A DNA stretch of 36,062 bases from contig JAINDL010000122.1 of assembly GCA_019931245.1 (NCBI GenBank), positions 1 through 36,062 of the forward strand, given 5' to 3'. This stretch comes from Bryobacteraceae bacterium CoA2 C42 (GTDB lineage: Bacteria > Acidobacteriota > Terriglobia > Bryobacterales > Bryobacteraceae). The notes under the pieces are model-generated. The model had not been told where the DNA came from. It saw nothing but the letters and a program-made list of their open reading frames with translations, and did no database searches. Positions 1-8,683 of the stretch are shown here, one piece after another. The position numbers and the translations under genes are program-made. Numbering within the stretch: the stretch's first letter is position 1; each line of letters begins with the position of its first letter.

Positions 1-621
1 GAGCTTTTGGGGGACGGGGTTGGCGGGGTCCTGGCGGAGCAGCAGGTATTTTTTGGTGAACTTCCAGCGGGGGTCGGAGAGGTCGGTGAAGGCCCACATG
101 ATGATGGGATTGGAGGGTTCGAGCATTTCAGGGTGGGTGCCGCGGGGGGGCCAGCCGGTGATGCCGACGCCGCCGGGGGCCATGACGGTGGGGGTCCAGG
201 CGGCGAGTTCGACGGGGAGGAGGTTGGTGTTTTCGATGATGTGGAGGACTTCGACCTGGGAGGAGTCGGGCGCCAGGGTGAGGCGTATGGATTTGCGGAG
301 GCCGGTTTCGGGCTCGACGGGTTGTTTGGCGAGCAGGGAGAGTTCGCCGGGGACGACTTCGATGGGACCGTTGTCGAGGGCGTAGGTGGCGTGGCGGTCC
401 TCCGGGCCTTTCCAGAGGCGATGGCCGCCGCGGATCATCCATTGGGATTCGCCGGAGCGGCCCATCATGTCGTCGAATTCCTTGAAGAAATTGGGGCCGC
501 CGGTGAAGCCGTAGTGGATGACGCGGGGTCCGACGTCGGAGGTGAGAACGAGATCGACGATGCCGTTTGAGAGCTTGTAGGAGTTGGGCCAGCCGCGGAA
601 GTTGATTTTTTCGATGGACAT
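1..621 (-). CDS. DUF4380-like protein (galactose-mutarotase-type fold), 3' end beyond window
   Basis: Reading the minus strand from an ATG at 619-621 gives 207 open codons to base 1, so the C-terminus lies outside the window. The product begins MSIEKINFRGWPNSYKLSNG and has no signal peptide, so it should be cytoplasmic. Visible landmarks are a GPRVIHYGF segment, a GGHRLWKGPE segment near residue 68 and a GPIEVV strand. This pattern resembles DUF4380 and other aldose-1-epimerase-like beta-sandwich proteins, recognised from memory. No catalytic role can be assigned. The start lies 14 nt after the stop of the O-methyltransferase gene on the same strand, so it is probably the third gene of the thiL operon. 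Third positions are strongly C-biased, like other minus-strand genes here. The reading frame is secure; the family name is less so. Confidence 0.8.
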   Translation of the reverse strand, partial: MSIEKINFRGWPNSYKLSNGIVDLVLTSDVGPRVIHYGFTGGPNFFKEFDDMMGRSGESQWMIRGGHRLWKGPEDRHATYALDNGPIEVVPGELSLLAKQPVEPETGLRKSIRLTLAPDSSQVEVLHIIENTNLLPVELAAWTPTVMAPGGVGITGWPPRGTHPEMLEPSNPIIMWAFTDLSDPRWKFTKKYLLLRQDPANPVPQKL

Positions 622-635
622 GCGCAGTAGGTAGT

Positions 636-1613
636 TTATCCTTTGCGGGCGAGGATGGCGTCGACGGGGGCGCCGGTGCGGCGGGTTTCGACGGCCTGGA
701 AGCCGATGCTTTCAAGCAGGGCGCGATACTCGGGGGCGGAGCGTTCGCGGCCTTCGGTGCAGGTGAGCATGTTGAGGGACTGGAGGAGGGCGTGGCGGGG
801 GCCGGTGTGGTCGTCGTCGAGGAGGGCTTCGGCCAGGAGGAGAGCGCCGCCGGGGGGGAGAGCGGCGTAGATTTTGCGCAGGAGGGTTTCGACTTTGGGG
901 GTGGACCAGTCGTGGATGATGCGACCGAGGGCGTAGAGGTCGGCCGGGGGCAGCGGGTCGGCGAAGAAGTCTCCGGCGATGCCGTCGACGCCGGGAACGG
1001 GATAGGCGGCGATGACGGCGGGCAGGTCGAAGACGCTGGCGGAGAGGCGGGGCCAGTGGGCGCGGGCGGCGGCGGCGAGGTGGCCGGTGCCGCCGCCGAG
1101 ATCGCAGAGATGGTGGAAGCCGCTGAGATCGAACGCCGCGACGACCTTAGGGGAGGAGAGCAGGCCGAAGCCGTGCATGCCCTGCTGGAAGGTGCGCAGG
1201 GATTCGGGCGTGCGGAAGAAGTGGCCGAAGATGTCGGCGCCGGAGTCGAGTTGGAAGGTCTGGGGCCAGCGGTGGGAGCCTTCGCGGACGGCGTCGGGGA
1301 GGTTGGCCCAAAGATGCCAGAGGACGTCGCGGGAGTAGAGCATGTAGCCGGCGAGGGTTTCCGGGCTTGAGCGGCGGCAGTAGCGGTCGGCGTCCGGGGT
1401 GTTGCGGTAACGGCCATCGGCTTTGGTGAGTAGGCCGAGGTTGACGCAGGCGTCGAGGAGGAGTTCGGTGGCCCGGAGATCGGCGCTGAGGCGGTTGGCG
1501 ATGGCCGGGGCGGTGTGGCCGGTGGTGAGGAGATCGAACACGCCGAGGTGGACGGCGGTGAAGAGCACCTGCGAGCGGCGGAAGGCTTCAATGAGATCAA
1601 GTACAGGGTTCAT
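636..1613 (-). CDS. SAM-dependent O-methyltransferase (acetylserotonin/caffeate OMT-like)
   Basis: The 325-aa product has the plant/bacterial class-I small-molecule O-methyltransferase layout. Residues 1-100 are a winged-helix dimerisation domain. The Rossmann methyltransferase domain follows, with SAM-binding motif DLGGGTGH at 171-178. The HDW motif at 234-236 carries the His that acts as general base in this family, followed by LPPGGALLLAEALL. It should transfer a methyl group from S-adenosylmethionine to a hydroxyl of a small aromatic or polyketide-like substrate in the cytoplasm; the substrate is unknown. The ATG at 1613 lies inside the end of thiL (17-nt overlap), so translation is probably coupled. 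No signal peptide or membrane segment is visible. Length is typical of the family. Confidence 0.9.
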   Translation of the reverse strand: MNPVLDLIEAFRRSQVLFTAVHLGVFDLLTTGHTAPAIANRLSADLRATELLLDACVNLGLLTKADGRYRNTPDADRYCRRSSPETLAGYMLYSRDVLWHLWANLPDAVREGSHRWPQTFQLDSGADIFGHFFRTPESLRTFQQGMHGFGLLSSPKVVAAFDLSGFHHLCDLGGGTGHLAAAARAHWPRLSASVFDLPAVIAAYPVPGVDGIAGDFFADPLPPADLYALGRIIHDWSTPKVETLLRKIYAALPPGGALLLAEALLDDDHTGPRHALLQSLNMLTCTEGRERSAPEYRALLESIGFQAVETRRTGAPVDAILARKG

Positions 1614-2460
1614 GGTAGTGGTCCCAACCTAAGGGGGGCAGTGGTTCGCCGGCGTAGAAGACGGCGCCGGGTTGGCCCTGGGCGATGCGGCCGATGGGGA
1701 AAGCGTGAGGGATGAGGCGGCGCGCGGTGAACAGCAGGGCGTAGTCTTCGCCGCCGTGGAGCGCGTGGTGGAGGCTGGCGCCGCGGGCGCGAGGGACCTG
1801 GTCGAGATGAGCGCAGACGCCGCTCGCGAGGCAGAGGCGGCGGAGATCGATCGACAGGCCATCGGAGAGATCCATGGCGCAGCGGACGCCTTGGGCATAG
1901 AGCGTTTGGCTGAAGGCCAATTGGGGGACGGGGAGCCGGGGCGAGCCCTTTTCGAGCGCGAGGGCGGCGGCGCCGAGGGGGCCGGAGACGTAGAGGGTAT
2001 CGCCGGGCCGGGCTTTGGAACGGAGCAGGGCCTGGCCGCGGGCGACGGCGCCGCAGACCATGACATCGCAGGAGGGGACGGGGGTGGAGGCGAGGTCGCC
2101 GCCGGCGAGGATGACGTGGTGTTTGCCGGCGAGGGCGAGGAGGCCCGCGTAGAACCCGTCGATCCAGGCGGGGTCGTTGGAGGCGAGGGCGACGATGGAG
2201 AACAGGGGGCGGCCGCCCATGGCGGCGATATCGGAGAGCGAGCGGGCGAGGGCGGTGTGGCCGACGTGGCGCGGCGGGGTGGCGGCGGTGAAGTGGCGGC
2301 CGTGGTGCATCTGGTCGGTGGTGAAGAGGAGATCTTCGCCGGAGCGAGGGCGGAAGATGGCGCAGTCGTCGCCGATGCCGGTGAGGATGCCGTTGCCGGT
2401 AGCGAGGCCGCGGCGGGCGAGGCTGTTTTCGATCCGGGCGATGAGTTCGGCTTCTTCCAC
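1597..2460 (-). CDS. thiL: Thiamine-monophosphate kinase
   Basis: This 287-aa protein would phosphorylate thiamine monophosphate to thiamine diphosphate with ATP, the last step of cofactor synthesis. It belongs to the PurM/AIR-synthetase-like fold. Family motifs appear in order: GIGDDCA at 28-34, TTDQMHHG at 47-54 in place of the usual TTDMLVEG, SDIAAMGG at 76-83, GGDL at 120-123, DLSDGL at 197-202 and GGEDYALLF at 236-244. It is somewhat shorter than typical ThiL (about 310-330 aa) at the C-terminus. The start is GTG at 2458-2460; the following EEAELIARIE matches the usual ThiL N-terminus. No clear Shine-Dalgarno is seen. It is divergent from RNase T2 across 25 bp and heads the operon with the O-methyltransferase; no other thi genes are present. 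Confidence 0.93.
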   Translation of the reverse strand: MEEAELIARIENSLARRGLATGNGILTGIGDDCAIFRPRSGEDLLFTTDQMHHGRHFTAATPPRHVGHTALARSLSDIAAMGGRPLFSIVALASNDPAWIDGFYAGLLALAGKHHVILAGGDLASTPVPSCDVMVCGAVARGQALLRSKARPGDTLYVSGPLGAAALALEKGSPRLPVPQLAFSQTLYAQGVRCAMDLSDGLSIDLRRLCLASGVCAHLDQVPRARGASLHHALHGGEDYALLFTARRLIPHAFPIGRIAQGQPGAVFYAGEPLPPLGWDHYHEPCT

Positions 2461-2485
2461 AGGCTTATTGTAAGTTGGAAGGACG

Positions 2486-3130
2486 ATGCGATTGGCTCTG
2501 GTCTTGATTTGCGCAGTGGGAATGGTATGGGGGCAACGGCGGGATACACCGCGGGGGGAAGCAGGTAAGTTTGACTTCTACGTGCTGAGCCTGTCGTGGT
2601 CGCCGCAGCACTGCGCGACACCGGCGGGGGAGCGCGACCGGATGCAGTGCGGCGGGGCGCGGCAGTACGACTTTATTTTGCACGGGTTGTGGCCGCAGTA
2701 CGAGCGGGGTTGGCCGCAGTTTTGCGAGACGGGCGAGCACCTTTCGAAGGCCGTTATCGACGGGGTGCTGGACATCATGCCGAGCGTGGGACTGATCCGC
2801 CATGAGTGGCGGAAGCACGGGGTGTGTTCCGGGGACAACGCGGCGCGGTACTTTGACCGGGCGCGGCGGGCGTTTCAGAACGTGAAGATTCCGGGGGCGC
2901 TGCGGAGCCCGAAGCGGGCGCGAACGGTGGCGCCGGCGGTGATTCAGCGCGAGTTTCTGGCGGCGAATCCGGGAGTGCCGGCCGAGGCGGTGACGGTGAA
3001 CTGCAGCGGGCGCTTCCTGCAGGAGGTCCGCGTTTGTTTGACGCGGGATTTAAAAACAAGAGCCTGCTCCGCCGAGGTGGCGAAGCAGGCTTGCCGTTTG
3101 CCTGAGATTATCGTGCAGCCGCTGCGGTAG
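2486..3130 (+). CDS. Secreted ribonuclease T2 family protein
   Basis: The 214-aa product has an N-terminal signal peptide (hydrophobic residues 2-15, likely cleavage near VWGQ). Both active-site boxes of the RNase T2 family are present: CAS1-like FILHGLWPQ at 63-71 with catalytic His66, and CAS2 HEWRKHGVC at 106-114 with His106, Glu107, Lys110 and His111. Several cysteines (43, 55, 80, 114 and C-terminal ones) could form disulfides. It should cleave single-stranded RNA in the periplasm or outside the cell, for nutrient scavenging or defence. The start is supported by GGAAGGA at 2477-2483, just upstream of ATG 2486. It is convergent with receptor 1, with only 3 nt between stop codons, and its 3' end contains an apparent terminator for that gene. 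Third positions are G-rich, unlike the C-rich minus-strand neighbours. Confidence 0.93.
   Translation: MRLALVLICAVGMVWGQRRDTPRGEAGKFDFYVLSLSWSPQHCATPAGERDRMQCGGARQYDFILHGLWPQYERGWPQFCETGEHLSKAVIDGVLDIMPSVGLIRHEWRKHGVCSGDNAARYFDRARRAFQNVKIPGALRSPKRARTVAPAVIQREFLAANPGVPAEAVTVNCSGRFLQEVRVCLTRDLKTRACSAEVAKQACRLPEIIVQPLR
3051..3091 (-). terminator. Intrinsic terminator for receptor 1, embedded in the RNase T2 CDS
   Basis: On the minus strand an 8-bp perfect stem (3084-3091 with 3061-3068, AGCCTGCT/AGCAGGCT) encloses a second 4-bp stem (3079-3082 with 3070-3073) and a 5-nt loop. It is followed directly by CTTGTTTTTA (3060-3051), a U-rich tract. This is the shape of a rho-independent terminator and it lies 43 nt beyond the stop of the minus-strand receptor gene. 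It overlaps sense codons of RNase T2. Confidence 0.65.
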
Positions 3131-3135
3131 CGGCT
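3117..3135. terminator. Hairpin spanning the two convergent stop codons
   Basis: AGCCGCT (3117-3123) and AGCGGCT (3129-3135) form a perfect 7-bp stem with a 5-nt loop. It covers the RNase T2 stop at 3128-3130 and reaches into the receptor 1 stop at 3134-3136. There is no T-tract on either side, so an independent terminator role is uncertain. Confidence 0.3.
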
Positions 3136-6100
3136 ACCAGTAGATCTTCAAGCCCATCTGCATCTGCCGGGGGTCGTTACCCTGGTTCTGCACCACGCCG
3201 AAGGTGCCGGCGTTGAGGTTGGTGCTGCCGGTGCCGAAGATGGTGCGGTTGAAGATATTGAATCCCTCGGCGCGGAGGTCGATGCGCAGGCGTTCGCCGA
3301 CGTTGAAAGTCTTGGCGAGGCTGACGTTTTCCGACTGGTTCCAGAAGCCGCGGACCTTCGGGTTGAAGCGGGTGGCGTTACCGAAGGCGGCGGCGGGTTG
3401 GGCCGGGAACTGGTTGGCCGGCTTCAGGAAGCGATCGACGTTGGGGTCGAACTTGTCGCCGGCGATGGGGGCGCGCCAGCCTTCGTAGCTGTCGACAACG
3501 GGGCGGGTGATGCCGTTGAAGATGGGCAGGGGGTTGTTGCGCTGGAGCGCGATGGGGAGGCCGCTCGCGTAGGTTTGGATGGCCGCGATGCGCCAGCCGC
3601 CGATGACCTGGTTGAGGAGGCCGCTGGTAGCCCACTTGCGGCCCTTGCCGAAGGGGAGTTCGTAGATGGTGGAGAACTTGAGGGAGTGGGTCTGGTCGTT
3701 CTGGCCGATGGACTTTTCGAGGCGGCGATTGTAGTGATCCTGGGCGCCGGCGCCGTTGGCGAAGTAGGTATCGGAGTCGGTCAGCAGTTTCGAGAAGACG
3801 TAGTTCCAGTTGAAGGTGAGGCCGCCGGACATGCGGCGGTCGGCCTTGAGGATGAAGGCGTGGTAGCTGGAGTGGCCGGACTTGTCGCCGTTCTGGACGC
3901 CGGTGCTGATGCCCTGGTACTGCGGATAGGGGCGGAGAGCCTGGGCGACGGTGCGGAGGCGCTGGGAGGTGAAGGCCGCGTAGGGGGGTGTGATTCCGGC
4001 GCTGACGGCGAGGGGCGAGGTAATGTCGGCCCGGAGGATATTGAGCGCCTGGGTGCCGCCGAAGCGGGTGACCAGATCGTTGAAGGTTGCCGTGGGCACC
4101 TGGTTCATGACGAGCAGGCCGGTTTGCAGATGGGAGCCGGCGCTGCCGTTGTAGCCCGCTTCGATGACGAGGTTCGAGGAGACCTGCCGCTGGACGGTGA
4201 GGGTCCAGAAGGAGTTTTCGGGGGCGCGGGTGGCTTCCTGGCCCTGCCAGTAGTCGACGTTCAGGCCGTTTGAGAAGGCGGGGTCGAGCGAGGGGGGCAG
4301 GACGTAGGCGGGCAGGCCCTGGTCCATGCGGAAGGTGGGCTGGAGGCCCTGGGAGTTGTTTTCAAACTGGTACTGGCCGATGAAGCCGGCGAAGTGGCCG
4401 GAGCCCTGGACGGCGGTGACGCGGGAGAAGGAGCGGCCGTAGCCGGTGCGGATGGTAGTTTTGGGATCGAGGCTGTAGGCGATGCCGAGGCGGGGGCCGA
4501 TGCCGCCGTACCAGCCGGGGACGAGGCTGCGGCGATTCTCGCGACCGGGGCCGAAGCCGGCGAACCAGAGGGCGCCGGGGCGGCCGTTGGCGCCGGGGTT
4601 GGGACGATCGGGGTTGAAGTCTGAGTACTCGTCCTTGAGGTTGGTGGGGGGCATGGTGACGTCGTAGCGGATGCCGTAGTTGATGGTGAGCTTCCGGGTG
4701 ATGCGGAAGTCGTCCTGGGCGTAGAAGCCGTAGTAGGGGTAGCGCTGCGTGACGTTACGGATGGTTTCGGTGCGGCCGAGGAAGGCATCGCCGAGCAGGA
4801 AGGAGGCAAAGGAGCTGCCGCCGCTGGCCGGGAAGGCGGTGGCGCCGGGGATGGAGGTGCTGAGGAAGTTGAAGTCGGCACGGCCGGCGATGTCCTGCTG
4901 ACCGAAGCCATCGGCATTCTGCTGCTGGAAGGCGAAGCCGAACTTGAAGGTGTGGGAGCCGCGGATGTAGCTCAGGTCGTTCTTGAGGCCCCAGCCGGGC
5001 TGGTTGGTGCCGTTGTAAGAGGCGCTGCCCCAGCCAGAGAACTCGGTGAAGTTGATGGTGGGGAAGTTCTGGTTGCAGTCCACGACGTTGGCGATGCAGA
5101 CCTTGCTCTTCCAGTTCTTGTCGACGTTGGCCGAGAAGCTGTTCTTCGTGAAGGTGTTTTTGGCGAAGGACAGGTGGTTGACCATACGGGAGTTGATGGT
5201 CCAATCGTGGGTGACGCGGTAGGCTTCGGTGTCCCAGGCCTGGAGCTGGCCGCTCCAGAGGGGCTCCGGCAGGCCGGGGGCTCCGGCGGGGCCGGGCTTG
5301 CGGCGGAACTGGGTGGTGTTCCAGAGGAAGCTCACGCGGTGGTTGGAGCCGAGCATCTGGTCGCCTTTAACGGACCACTTGTCGGTGGGGGTGATTTCGG
5401 TGCCGCCGGTGACGAGGTAGTTCTGGCGGACGTAGCCGCTGGTGCCCGGGGCGAAGCCGCGGTTGGGGGCGACGGCGGAGCCGAAGCCGGCGATAGCGGA
5501 GGAGGTGCGGGAGAAGCGGTTGGCGGGGATCTGGTTACCGGGGAAGACATCGCGGACGCTGCCGGAGCCGGTGGCGGCGGGCCGGGTGGTGGAGGGATCG
5601 TAGACGGGGATGAGGCGGTTCGATTGATCGACCCAGTTGCGGAAGTCGCCGCGGTACATCTCCGGGGTGGGGACGGAGAGGATGACATCGTTGGCGCCGA
5701 CGCGGTTGCGGAAGCCTTCGTAGGCGACGAAGAAGAAGGTTTTATTGCGGCCGTCGTAGAGTTTGGGAATGCGGACGGGGCCGGAGAAGGTGCCGCCGAA
5801 GTCGTTCTGGCGGTAGACGGAGCGGCGGGCGGCGAAGAAGCCGCGAGCGTCCATGGCGTCGTTGCGGAGGAAGTTGTAGACGGTGCCGTGGATGTCGTTG
5901 GTGCCGGACTTGGAGGCGAAGGTCATGACGCCGCCGCCGGCTTGGCCGTATTCGGCCTTGAAGCCGTTGGTATCGACGGAGAACTCGGTAAGGCCTTCGA
6001 CGGAGGGGGTGTTCAGCGCGGCTTCGGCCGTATCGCCGGAGCGGTTGGTGCCGACGGAGTGACCGTCGAGGGTGGCGTCCCAGGCGGCGGCCTGGCCGCC

Positions 6101-6637
6101 GCCGAGGGAGAGGCGCTGGCCGTCGCCCCGGGCTTCGGCCGCGACGGCGACCAGATTGAAGGGGCTGCGCATGGCGCCGGCGACGACGAGCGGCAGTTCA
6201 TCGACGAGCTTGTTCTGCACCTGGGTGCTGACTTTGGCCGTGTCGGTCTGGACGGCCGCGGCATTGCCGACGACCTCAATCTGTTCGGAGACCTGACCGA
6301 GCTGGAGCTGCAGTTCGAGGCGCACGGACGAGGAGGCCGCGACGACAACATTCTGCTGCACGTAGCGTTTGAAGCCGGCGGCGGAGACGGTGATGCGGTA
6401 CGAACCGGGGATGAGGTTCGGGGCCGAAAACTCTCCGGTGGCGGAGGCGATGACTTTAAACGTTGCGTTGGTGTCGCGATTGACGACCACCACCTCCGCG
6501 GAGGGGACGGCGGCGCCGGACTGATCGGTCACGGTGCCTCCGATCAAGCCACGCTCACTTTGGGCGAAACTCAGAGCGGCCAAGGCGGCCGCGAAAAGGC
6601 CCAGATGGGCGACGCGCGAAACGATACCTCGAAGCAT
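3134..6637 (-). CDS. Oar-like TonB-dependent outer-membrane receptor (receptor 1)
   Basis: The 1,167-aa protein starts at ATG 6635-6637, giving signal peptide MLRGIVSRVAHLGLFAAALA with cleavage near SFAQ. An upstream in-frame TTG at 6671-6673 would add 12 charged residues and is less likely. After the signal comes a carboxypeptidase-regulatory-like domain (about residues 30-110: GGTVTDQSGAAVPSAEV, then a PGSYRITVSAAGF strand). A plug domain and a large 22-strand-type beta-barrel follow. The segment IPKLYDGRNKTFFF, shared with the other receptors here, lies in the barrel N-terminal third. The protein ends in an aromatic residue (GLKIYW), the usual beta-barrel assembly signal. Such proteins are thought to import large substrates using TonB/ExbBD energy. 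No SusD-like lipoprotein is adjacent, and the ligand is unknown. Confidence 0.9.
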   Translation of the reverse strand: MLRGIVSRVAHLGLFAAALAALSFAQSERGLIGGTVTDQSGAAVPSAEVVVVNRDTNATFKVIASATGEFSAPNLIPGSYRITVSAAGFKRYVQQNVVVAASSSVRLELQLQLGQVSEQIEVVGNAAAVQTDTAKVSTQVQNKLVDELPLVVAGAMRSPFNLVAVAAEARGDGQRLSLGGGQAAAWDATLDGHSVGTNRSGDTAEAALNTPSVEGLTEFSVDTNGFKAEYGQAGGGVMTFASKSGTNDIHGTVYNFLRNDAMDARGFFAARRSVYRQNDFGGTFSGPVRIPKLYDGRNKTFFFVAYEGFRNRVGANDVILSVPTPEMYRGDFRNWVDQSNRLIPVYDPSTTRPAATGSGSVRDVFPGNQIPANRFSRTSSAIAGFGSAVAPNRGFAPGTSGYVRQNYLVTGGTEITPTDKWSVKGDQMLGSNHRVSFLWNTTQFRRKPGPAGAPGLPEPLWSGQLQAWDTEAYRVTHDWTINSRMVNHLSFAKNTFTKNSFSANVDKNWKSKVCIANVVDCNQNFPTINFTEFSGWGSASYNGTNQPGWGLKNDLSYIRGSHTFKFGFAFQQQNADGFGQQDIAGRADFNFLSTSIPGATAFPASGGSSFASFLLGDAFLGRTETIRNVTQRYPYYGFYAQDDFRITRKLTINYGIRYDVTMPPTNLKDEYSDFNPDRPNPGANGRPGALWFAGFGPGRENRRSLVPGWYGGIGPRLGIAYSLDPKTTIRTGYGRSFSRVTAVQGSGHFAGFIGQYQFENNSQGLQPTFRMDQGLPAYVLPPSLDPAFSNGLNVDYWQGQEATRAPENSFWTLTVQRQVSSNLVIEAGYNGSAGSHLQTGLLVMNQVPTATFNDLVTRFGGTQALNILRADITSPLAVSAGITPPYAAFTSQRLRTVAQALRPYPQYQGISTGVQNGDKSGHSSYHAFILKADRRMSGGLTFNWNYVFSKLLTDSDTYFANGAGAQDHYNRRLEKSIGQNDQTHSLKFSTIYELPFGKGRKWATSGLLNQVIGGWRIAAIQTYASGLPIALQRNNPLPIFNGITRPVVDSYEGWRAPIAGDKFDPNVDRFLKPANQFPAQPAAAFGNATRFNPKVRGFWNQSENVSLAKTFNVGERLRIDLRAEGFNIFNRTIFGTGSTNLNAGTFGVVQNQGNDPRQMQMGLKIYW

Positions 6638-6751
6638 GGATGAAACGTTATCTCGTTTCGGCCTGTGACGCAACTATTCCGCGCTTCGGTTTGGGTAGCT
6701 TCGCCGGAGTGAGGCGAGCGCGAGGATGGCCAGGTGGGCTAAAGGGGAGAG

Positions 6752-7348
6752 TTAGTCATTGCGGCCGTGGCGTCCTGGGGCTGGTGGCTTGAGGGTGTTT
6801 TTGGCCTGGGCGATGGGGAGCAGGGTGGGGTAGAACTGGACGAAGGTATGCTCGACAGCGCCGTTTTGCGCGTGGCAGGCGTAGCAGGTGGCCGTCTTGG
6901 GGAGTTGCGCGGCGGGCTGCTGTTTGGGGTCGAACTTGAAGAAGCCCCAGCCGCTCGTGGCGGCGAAACGTTGGGGATCTTTGACGAGGACTTCGACGGC
7001 GGTGACGGCGCCCTGGAACTGTCCGCCTTTATTGATGGAACCTTCGGACCTGGCTTGGCGGATTTCGAGGACGAAGATGGCCCTTTCCGGCCAGCGGCCG
7101 GTTTTGACGAAGTGGCGGTAGGCGGCGGGGTTGACGAAGACGTTATCGAACTGGGGTGGGCCGTGGGGGTCGGCGGTGGGGCCGTAGGTCATGCCGCGGC
7201 CGGCCGAGAGGAAGATCCATTCGCGGTAGTTTTCGGGAAAGACGAGGCGCTGGTTGGCGGTGAAGGCGAAGTCCGGGGCGGCCGGGGGCTGCGCGGGCAA
7301 GAGTTGGGCGAGGAGGAGAAGCGAGAGGAAGGAGTTCCGGTGCGGCAT
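6752..7348 (-). CDS. Secreted cytochrome P460 family protein
   Basis: The 198-aa protein starts at ATG 7346-7348 (MPHRNSFLSLLLLAQLLPAQ), a signal peptide followed by the mature domain. It has the P460-domain landmarks: a YREWIFLSAGRGMTYGP segment near residues 41-57, and heme-attachment CYACH at 155-159 followed by the conserved VQFYP. Family members are periplasmic mono-heme proteins that in nitrifiers oxidise hydroxylamine, but in other bacteria most have no known substrate. The gene begins 4 nt after the stop of the acetylxylan esterase gene, so it is the last gene of the DUF1552-DUF1592-esterase operon. An open frame continues further upstream, but only as a Pro/Thr/Ser-rich reading of the esterase gene in another frame, so the shorter start is chosen. 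Confidence 0.85.
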   Translation of the reverse strand: MPHRNSFLSLLLLAQLLPAQPPAAPDFAFTANQRLVFPENYREWIFLSAGRGMTYGPTADPHGPPQFDNVFVNPAAYRHFVKTGRWPERAIFVLEIRQARSEGSINKGGQFQGAVTAVEVLVKDPQRFAATSGWGFFKFDPKQQPAAQLPKTATCYACHAQNGAVEHTFVQFYPTLLPIAQAKNTLKPPAPGRHGRND

Positions 7349-7352
7349 GGTT

Positions 7353-8651
7353 TTACTGGTTGGTTTGCAGGGAGCTCTGGAGCCAGGACTGCACGGCGGC
7401 GACCTGTTCGGGGATGTTGTTGTGGCCGGTTTCGAGGGCGAGGAGAAGCTTCTTTTCGCCGGGGATGACGTTATATGCCGCGTACATGGAGGTGGGGGGG
7501 CAGGTTTCGTCGTTGAAGCCCCAGGAGTAGAGGCCGGGGACTTTGACGCGGCGGGCGAAGTTGACGACGTCGTAGTAGGCGGAGGTGGCGATTTTGTCGG
7601 GGGAGCGGTGGGAGGCGGGGCCTTCGGCGGCGCGGAACATGTGGGGCCAGCCGCCGGCGCGGTTGTGGAGGTAGCCGGTGACATCGGCGAGCGCGGGATA
7701 GTAGGCGGCGAGGCCGCGGACGCGGGGGTCGAGCGCGGCGGTAACGAGGGAGAGGGCGCCGCCCTGGCTGCCGCCGGTGACGGCGAGGTTGCGGCCGTCC
7801 CAGTGGGGTCGGGTGGTGAGGAAGTCGTTGGCGCGGACGCAGCCGAGGTAGACGCGGCGGTAGTAGTAGCGGTCGCGGTGATCGAGGCCGAAGGTGTTGT
7901 ATCCGGAGAGGGCGCCGGCGCCGAGGGAGTCGTAGACGGACTGGTCCATGGTGACGGGGATGCCGTGGATGCCGACCTGGAGGGTGATGATGCCGCGGGC
8001 GGCGAGGTCGGCGAGGCCGCGGTAGGGGCGGACGCCGGCGCCGGGAACGCTGAGGAGGGCGGGGTATTTGCCGGGGGCTTTGGGTTCGCAGAGGACGCCG
8101 TAGAAGCGGGAGGGCGCGGGGCCGGGGCCGACGTTCTGGAGATTGACGTGATAGCAGTTGGCGGCGGCGTTGCCGTATTCGGGCAGGAGGGTGAGCTTGG
8201 CGTCGATGGGGAGTTTGGCGAGGGCGGCTTTGTTGGCGGCCCAGAACTGGTCGAAGTCGGCGGGGTCGGTTTGGGTGGGCTGGATGCTTTCGGGCTGGAA
8301 GGCGGCGGTGGCGAGGGCGCGGTAGGTTTTGCCGTTCTTTTCCACGGTAGCGATGCAGCGGAGAAAGCCGGGTTGGGAGAGGGTGCCGCCTTCGACGGTG
8401 AGGCCTTCGGCGGGGAGGGCGACGGTCTGGTCGATTGCCGGGGGCAGCATTTCGGGGCCGATGCGGTAGGTGACTTTGAGCCCGGTGACGGGGTGGCCGT
8501 CTTCGACGGCGAGGATGCGGAAGCGGACGGGCTGGCCGGGGGCGTAGCGCCAGTCGGCGTGGTCGGTCGAGACGCGGAGTTGGAGGGTGGCGATGCGGTC
8601 CTGGGCGAGGAGGGGGAGCGCGAGGAGGGCGAAGAGGGTTAGGCGAAGCAT
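7353..8651 (-). CDS. Secreted acetylxylan esterase-type alpha/beta hydrolase (CE7-like)
   Basis: The 432-aa protein has a signal peptide (MLRLTLFALLALPLLAQ). Residues 20-120 form an N-terminal beta-sandwich, followed by an alpha/beta-hydrolase domain of the AXE1/cephalosporin-C deacetylase type. The catalytic triad is visible: Ser295 in GGSQGG (293-298), Asp381 in FNDETCPP and His410 in TGHNN. RGIITLQVGIHG and GYNTFGLDHRDRYYYRR correspond to the core strands and the loop preceding the nucleophile. It should remove acetyl or other short acyl groups from sugars in the periplasm or outside the cell. It sits 32 nt downstream of the DUF1592 gene and 4 nt upstream of the cytochrome P460 gene, on the same strand. 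This linkage suggests a role in breakdown of acylated polysaccharide or glycoside. The specific substrate is inference. Confidence 0.88.
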   Translation of the reverse strand: MLRLTLFALLALPLLAQDRIATLQLRVSTDHADWRYAPGQPVRFRILAVEDGHPVTGLKVTYRIGPEMLPPAIDQTVALPAEGLTVEGGTLSQPGFLRCIATVEKNGKTYRALATAAFQPESIQPTQTDPADFDQFWAANKAALAKLPIDAKLTLLPEYGNAAANCYHVNLQNVGPGPAPSRFYGVLCEPKAPGKYPALLSVPGAGVRPYRGLADLAARGIITLQVGIHGIPVTMDQSVYDSLGAGALSGYNTFGLDHRDRYYYRRVYLGCVRANDFLTTRPHWDGRNLAVTGGSQGGALSLVTAALDPRVRGLAAYYPALADVTGYLHNRAGGWPHMFRAAEGPASHRSPDKIATSAYYDVVNFARRVKVPGLYSWGFNDETCPPTSMYAAYNVIPGEKKLLLALETGHNNIPEQVAAVQSWLQSSLQTNQ

Positions 8652-8683
8652 GGGTGCAGTAACACGATAACGCAGTGGTTGCG

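Noticed and set aside
7349-7684. N-terminal extension of the cytochrome P460 gene to 7684
   Set aside because: It is another-frame reading of the esterase 3' end. The signal peptide starts at ATG 7348.
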